A DNA stretch of 64,000 nt from Kitasatospora sp. NA04385 (lineage in GTDB: Bacteria > Actinomycetota > Actinomycetes > Streptomycetales > Streptomycetaceae), in NCBI RefSeq assembly GCF_013364235.1, contig NZ_CP054919.1, positions 7,158,041-7,222,040 of the forward strand, read 5' to 3'. This document shows, one piece after another, positions 59,965-64,000 of the stretch; within the stretch, counting starts at the first letter, position 1; every line of letters begins with the position of its first letter. Position numbers and translations under genes: made by a program. A model generated the notes under the pieces. It saw nothing but the letters and a program-made list of their open reading frames with translations. It had not been told where the DNA came from and did not search any database.

Positions 59965-61265
59965 CCGGCGAGCCCCCGCTCGCGGGCGGCGGCCACCATC
60001 GGCGCCCAGTTCTCGATCAGCACGGCCCAGCGCACCGCGTCCTCCCGGGCCTCGTCCAGCAGCTGCTGCCGCTGCCCGGCCACCACGTCCGCCAGCTCGG
60101 CGTACTTGCCGCCCAGCTTGCGGTAGAGGCGGTCCACCTCGTCCAGGCAGGTCTCGTTGGTGTCCCGCTCCAGGTCGACGGTGCTGCGCACCAGGCCGAG
60201 GACCGGCTCGACCTTCAGCTCGTGCCGCTCGTCCAGCAGCCCGGTGCCCAGGTCGATCATCTGGCCGTAGACCGGGTACAGGTACAGCATCGAGAGCAGC
60301 ATCTTGACGAAGCGCAGCTGGTACGAGACGAACCCGGCGCCGATCCGGCGCTCGGGCGTGTAGTAGTTGACGATGTGCCGCTTGTGGATGACGGCGGGCA
60401 GCTTGGCGTGCACCAGGGCGTGCAGCAGCGCGTAGTCGGCGCCGATCGTGCGCAGCGAGGGCACCAGCGGCAGCACCTCGTAACCCCGGTGGTCGATGGC
60501 GACGTTGCACATGTAGACGTCCCAGATGTCCGGCACGCCGAGCACCGAGTCGTCGGGGTCGAAGGTCTCCTCCTCGGCGCCCTTGAAGGAGACGTCCACC
60601 ATGGCGTCCTGCTGCTCGCGGGTCCACACCCGCGGGGTCCACAGCCGCACCAGGTCCCGGTAGACCTCCGGCTCCAGCTCGTTGATCTCGCCGATGTCCA
60701 CGTTGAGTTCGCCCATGAAGGCGGCGCTGACCAGCATCACCGGCTTCTCCGCGTCCGCCGGGTCGAGCGCGGAGCGGGCCACCCCGGCCACCGCCTCGCC
60801 GGCCGGCTTGCCGATCGACAGCAGCTCGTGGTGGATCGGGAACATCTTCGCGCCGTCGACGACCCGGTAGTCGAAGTCGTCGTTGCGCAGGTGCGCCGAG
60901 GTGCAGCCCAGGGCGGCCGCGCCTAGGAAGATCCGGTTGACGCAGGAGCCGTACGCGACGTCCTGCGGCAGCATCAGGTCGAGCAGCAGCTCCGGGTCGG
61001 CCCCGCCGGAGCGCCGCGCCACGTCGAGGAAGAACCCGCGCTGCGCCTCGTTGCCGAGGTGGTGGACGAACACGCCGGGGGAGGGGGCCAGCGCGGCCAC
61101 GGCGTCCGCGTTCTTCGCGAACTCGGCGCCCTCGGTGGTGTCGAGGACGAGCAGGTGCACCTCGACCCCGAAGGTCTCGACGGCGTAGGCCGCCTCCTCG
61201 ACGAGGTCCACGATGGTGCCGGGACAGGCCCGCATGGTGGGCAGGGCGAGGCAGACTCGTTGCAT
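59961..61265 (-). CDS. DUF6271-like protein
   Basis: A 434-residue protein starting MQRVCLALPTMRACPGTIVD, which I recall as DUF6271 (name from memory). It contains VHLLVLDTTEGAEFAKNADA, LGCTSAHLRNDDFDYRVVDG and PIHHELLSIGKPAGEAVAG. The LRNDDFDY stretch and the alternating strands recall a nucleotide-sugar-binding Rossmann-like fold, but I cannot confirm this. ATG 61265 has GGAG about 11 nt upstream. It is coupled to the GNAT gene (GTGA) and lies at the cluster edge beside the SARP regulator. Confidence 0.65.
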   Translation of the reverse strand: MQRVCLALPTMRACPGTIVDLVEEAAYAVETFGVEVHLLVLDTTEGAEFAKNADAVAALAPSPGVFVHHLGNEAQRGFFLDVARRSGGADPELLLDLMLPQDVAYGSCVNRIFLGAAALGCTSAHLRNDDFDYRVVDGAKMFPIHHELLSIGKPAGEAVAGVARSALDPADAEKPVMLVSAAFMGELNVDIGEINELEPEVYRDLVRLWTPRVWTREQQDAMVDVSFKGAEEETFDPDDSVLGVPDIWDVYMCNVAIDHRGYEVLPLVPSLRTIGADYALLHALVHAKLPAVIHKRHIVNYYTPERRIGAGFVSYQLRFVKMLLSMLYLYPVYGQMIDLGTGLLDERHELKVEPVLGLVRSTVDLERDTNETCLDEVDRLYRKLGGKYAELADVVAGQRQQLLDEAREDAVRWAVLIENWAPMVAAARERGLAG

Positions 61266-61940
61266 GGTGTGGGAATCTCCGTCTGATCGTCAGATGCGTT
61301 GCGGCGCCCGGCCGCCGAGCGGGGAGCAGGTGCTCTGACCGGCCCGCCGGGCCGTCCCGGACGGGCTCCCCGGCGGGGGCGGAGGGGGCGGCGGCACCGT
61401 GGACGGCCTGGTTTCACCACGGTGGACCAGACCGGAGCGGGGTGTCAACGCACGGCTCCCGGCCCGTCCCCGCCGCCCGCCGACACTGCCCGATGGGGCA
61501 GCCGGCCCTGCCCCCGGAAGGGCCCCGCGGCCGCCCCGCCCGACGGAACGGCGCGGGCGCGCTCCGGGGGTCCGCCGGGGTCCGCCGGGGTTCGCCGGGG
61601 TTCACCGGGGGTGCTTCGGGTGAACGGAGAACGGGCCCGCGGAATCCGGCGGGTAATCGCCGCCGACCCGGCCGGCCGACTTCCGCACCCGAAGTCCGGC
61701 GAACCGGAGCCCGGCCCGGCCGAATGCTCCCCCCGAACGTCCGGGCGCCGCTCCGGCGTTCACGCCGAAATGCAACCGTGATGATCGTTGCGCAGCCTGC
61801 GGAGAATATCTCGGCGAGATCACGGACTTGCGGGGGAAATGTTCCGGAAGCCGACGGCGGCCCCGCTCCCGAACCGCCGTCGGCCTACTGCCGAGCCGCC
61901 GCCGGAGCCCGCCGCCGAAGAGCCTGCCGGAGCCGCCGCG
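61266..61940. other. Long intergenic region before the SARP gene end
   Basis: About 675 nt without a supported gene. It carries the promoter of the DUF6271-like gene and four tandem copies of a 10-nt unit near TCCGCCGGGG at 61571-61610. GGTTTCACCACGGTGGACC at about 61409-61427 could include SARP-type direct repeats. Frames here are Pro/Arg/Gly shadows. Confidence 0.5.
61571..61610. repeat. Four tandem 10-nt repeats
   Basis: TCCGCCGGGG twice, TTCGCCGGGG and TTCACCGGGG in register. They lie in the intergenic region upstream of the DUF6271-like gene. Confidence 0.85.
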
Positions 61941-64000
61941 CTACGCCAGACAGGCCGGGCCGCCGTCCTGCTCCCCGAGGTCGGACAGCGCCTGCCCGAC
62001 GGCGGCCAGCGCACCCGCCCGGCGGTGCTCCAGACCGACCCGCTCGGCGATCGCCAGCGCCTGCTCGGCCGCCTCCAGCGCCTGGGCCGGACGCCCGGCG
62101 GCCCGGTAGGACCCGGCCAGCGACACCAGCACGCCCGGCATCCGGTCCCAGGAGCCCAGCGCGCGCAGCGCGCCCAGGCACTCCTCGTAGTCCCGGCCCG
62201 CCGCCTCGAACCGGCCCAGCCCGTGCAGCGCCCCCGCCCGGGCGTACAGCATGTGGACCTGCCCGACGAAGTCCCCCAGGCCCCGGAAGGCCGCCAGGCT
62301 GCGCTCGGCCCGGCCCAGGGCCGACTCCGGCCGGTCGACGGCGAGGTCGGCCAGCGCCGCCATCCCCTCCACGAAGGCCCGCGCCGACCGGTTGCCCAGC
62401 TCGGCGGCGAGCGCGACGGCCTCGTCGCACCAGGCGGCCACCTGCTCGTCCGTGCAGTGCGGGAGGCTGGTCAGCGCCAGCACCACCAGCGCGCCCGGCA
62501 GCAGGGCCGACTGCCCGGTCCGCCGCGCCAGCGCGACCACCCGCGCCGCCTCGGAGCGGGCCTGCGAGGTGCGCTGGAACTCCCGCTGCGCCCACATCAG
62601 CGTGTACCGGGCCCGCGCCTCGCTCTCCGGCAGGCCCGCCGCCCCGGCGGCCCCGGCCACCCGCCCGGCCAGGTCGCACAGCTCCGGCACGGCCGTGCCC
62701 AGGTCGATCAGCTGGACCAGCAGCAGCGTCAGGTCCGCGACCAGCGCCAGCGGGCCGTCCGGGTCCCGGGCGGCCTGCCCGGCGACCGCCAGCACCGCGG
62801 GCACCTCCTGCCGGGCCCAGCGCAGCCCCTCGGCCGGCCCGGTGAACCCCGGCCCGGTGAACCCCGGCCCGGCGGCCCCCGCCGCCACCAGGTCCGCGAA
62901 GGGGTAGCCGGGCCGCACCACCCGGTACAGGCCCGCCACCGTCGCCAGGTAGTGCCGCAGCAGCCGCTCGACGGCGGCCCGCCCGGCGGCCTCCCCGTCC
63001 ACCTCCCGCACCAGCTCGCGGGCGAACAGCCGCAGCAGGTCGTGGTACTGGTAGCGGCCGGGGAACGGGCAGGACAGCAGCCCCAGGTCGGTCAGCGCCT
63101 CGGCCAGCCGCTCGGCCGCCGGCTCCGGCAGCCCCAGCAGCACCGCGGCCGCCGCCGACGACACCCCCGGGCCGTCCGCCAGCGACAGCAGCCGGAACGC
63201 CCGGGCGCCCTCCGCGTCGAGCTGGTCGTAGCTGAGCCGGAACGACGCGGCGACCGCCAGCTCCCCGGCCTCCAGCTCGGCCAGCCGCCGCCGCTCGGAG
63301 GCCAGCCGGTCCGCCATGTGCGACAGCTGCCAGGCCGGGCGGGCCGCCAGCCGGGACGCCGCCGTCCGCACCGCCAGCGGCAGGAACCCGCAGGCCTCCG
63401 CCAGCCGCCGGGCCGCCGCCGGCTCGGCCGCCACCCGCGCCCGCCCGGCGATCGCCGCGAGCAGCCGCACCGACTCCTCCGGGGTCAGCGGCTCCAGGCC
63501 GACCTGCCGGGTCGTCGGCAGCCCCGACAGCCAGGCCCGGCTGGTCACCAGCACCGCGCACGAGCGGCTGCCCGGCAGCAGCGGCCGGACCTGCCGGGTG
63601 TCGCGGGCGTCGTCCAGCACGATCAGCACCCGCAGCCCCGCCACCCGGGAGCGGAACAGCGCCGCCCGCTCCGCCGTCCCCGGCGGGAGCGCCGCGTCGG
63701 CCACCCCCAGCGCGCCCAGGAAACCCGCCAGCACCTCGCCCGGGTCGGCGGGGAACGCCCCCGCCCCCCGCAGGTTCACGTACAGCTGCCCGTCCGGGTA
63801 CTGCCCGCCCACCGCGTGCGCGACGTGCACCGCCAGCGTCGACTTGCCCACCCCGCCCAGGCCCGAGACCCCCACCACCGGCATCGCCGGGCCGTCCGGC
63901 GCCAGGTCCGCGCACAGCGCCGCGCAGAGCTCCTCCCGGCCGGTGTGGTCGGAGACGTCCGCGGGCAGCTGGGCGGGCGGGACGGGCGCGGCGGGCGGGC
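61941..64000 (-). CDS. AfsR/SARP-family regulator, N-terminus outside the window
   Basis: The last 686 residues of a large regulator. The segment PPAQLPADVSDHTGREELCA leads into an NB-ARC ATPase with Walker A VSGLGGVGKSTLAVHV and Walker B VLIVLDDARDTRQ, then RHYLATVAGLYRVVRPGYPF and TPR-like helices (FEAAGRDYEECLGALRALG, PAQALEAAEQALAIAERVG). The preceding N-terminal part, beyond 64000, should hold the winged-helix and BTAD domains. Stop is TAG at 61941. A PGFTGPGFTGPA repeat lies in the middle. It probably is the pathway activator. Confidence 0.85.
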   Translation of the reverse strand, partial: PPAAPVPPAQLPADVSDHTGREELCAALCADLAPDGPAMPVVGVSGLGGVGKSTLAVHVAHAVGGQYPDGQLYVNLRGAGAFPADPGEVLAGFLGALGVADAALPPGTAERAALFRSRVAGLRVLIVLDDARDTRQVRPLLPGSRSCAVLVTSRAWLSGLPTTRQVGLEPLTPEESVRLLAAIAGRARVAAEPAAARRLAEACGFLPLAVRTAASRLAARPAWQLSHMADRLASERRRLAELEAGELAVAASFRLSYDQLDAEGARAFRLLSLADGPGVSSAAAAVLLGLPEPAAERLAEALTDLGLLSCPFPGRYQYHDLLRLFARELVREVDGEAAGRAAVERLLRHYLATVAGLYRVVRPGYPFADLVAAGAAGPGFTGPGFTGPAEGLRWARQEVPAVLAVAGQAARDPDGPLALVADLTLLLVQLIDLGTAVPELCDLAGRVAGAAGAAGLPESEARARYTLMWAQREFQRTSQARSEAARVVALARRTGQSALLPGALVVLALTSLPHCTDEQVAAWCDEAVALAAELGNRSARAFVEGMAALADLAVDRPESALGRAERSLAAFRGLGDFVGQVHMLYARAGALHGLGRFEAAGRDYEECLGALRALGSWDRMPGVLVSLAGSYRAAGRPAQALEAAEQALAIAERVGLEHRRAGALAAVGQALSDLGEQDGGPACLA

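Noticed and set aside
33407..64000. Modular NRPS or type I PKS
   Set aside because: No condensation, adenylation or KS-AT module was found; only free-standing ligases, carriers and ketosynthases.

Overview
The window is very GC-rich (well over 70% by eye), with codon thirds almost all G or C, GTG and TTG starts, lectin-tailed secreted enzymes, roadblock proteins and an AfsR/SARP-type regulator. This points to a streptomycete-type actinobacterium (Streptomyces, Kitasatospora or a close relative). No phage, plasmid or insertion-sequence genes were seen. All calls come from reading the sequence; no searches were run.

Region 1 (1-11.6 kb) is ordinary accessory chromosome. It holds a roadblock protein, an exporter with its ArsR-type repressor, a secreted M6 metalloprotease, an S9 peptidase divergent from a class V aminotransferase, and a secreted protein with ricin-type and Ig-like domains. 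Region 2 (11.6-18.5 kb) is a sugar-uptake locus: a ROK repressor divergent from a binding protein, two permeases and a DUF5107/TPR protein. Region 3 (18.5-25.4 kb) has a roadblock-ArsR pair, a DUF7873-like gene followed on the same strand by two tRNA-like genes whose halves lie in permuted order (3' half before 5' half), a HelY/Ski2-type helicase and two small unknown genes. Region 4 (25.6-33.3 kb) has a LacI regulator and two adjacent secreted GH30 glycosidases with different carbohydrate-binding tails, then a membrane protein and a secreted protein of unknown role.

Region 5 (33.4-64 kb) reads as one biosynthetic gene cluster. It has the complete 4-hydroxyphenylglycine set (HmaS, Hmo, HpgT) but no modular NRPS or PKS. 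Around it are stand-alone parts: two FabF-like ketosynthases plus a truncated one, a KASIII-like enzyme with a second thiolase-fold protein, four carrier proteins, two AMP-forming ligases, an Sfp-type PPTase, PDH-type E1 alpha and beta, a PLP decarboxylase, a PhyH oxygenase, a radical SAM/aminotransferase/methyltransferase cassette, a glycosyltransferase, an ABC exporter, a GNAT, a DUF6271-like protein and a SARP regulator cut by the window edge. Many genes overlap by 4 nt (ATGA, GTGA, TTGA), which implies translationally coupled operons. The divergent promoter between the second ligase and hmo carries a DasR-like site. The product is inferred to be an aryl or hydroxyphenylglycine-containing, glycosylated acyl compound made by free-standing enzymes; I cannot name it.

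Two things deserve most attention: the pair of permuted tRNA-like genes beside the DUF7873-like gene (19.58-20.64 kb), and the NRPS-free hydroxyphenylglycine cluster with its two unusual non-coding tandem repeats (7 x 29 nt and 3 x 107 nt).
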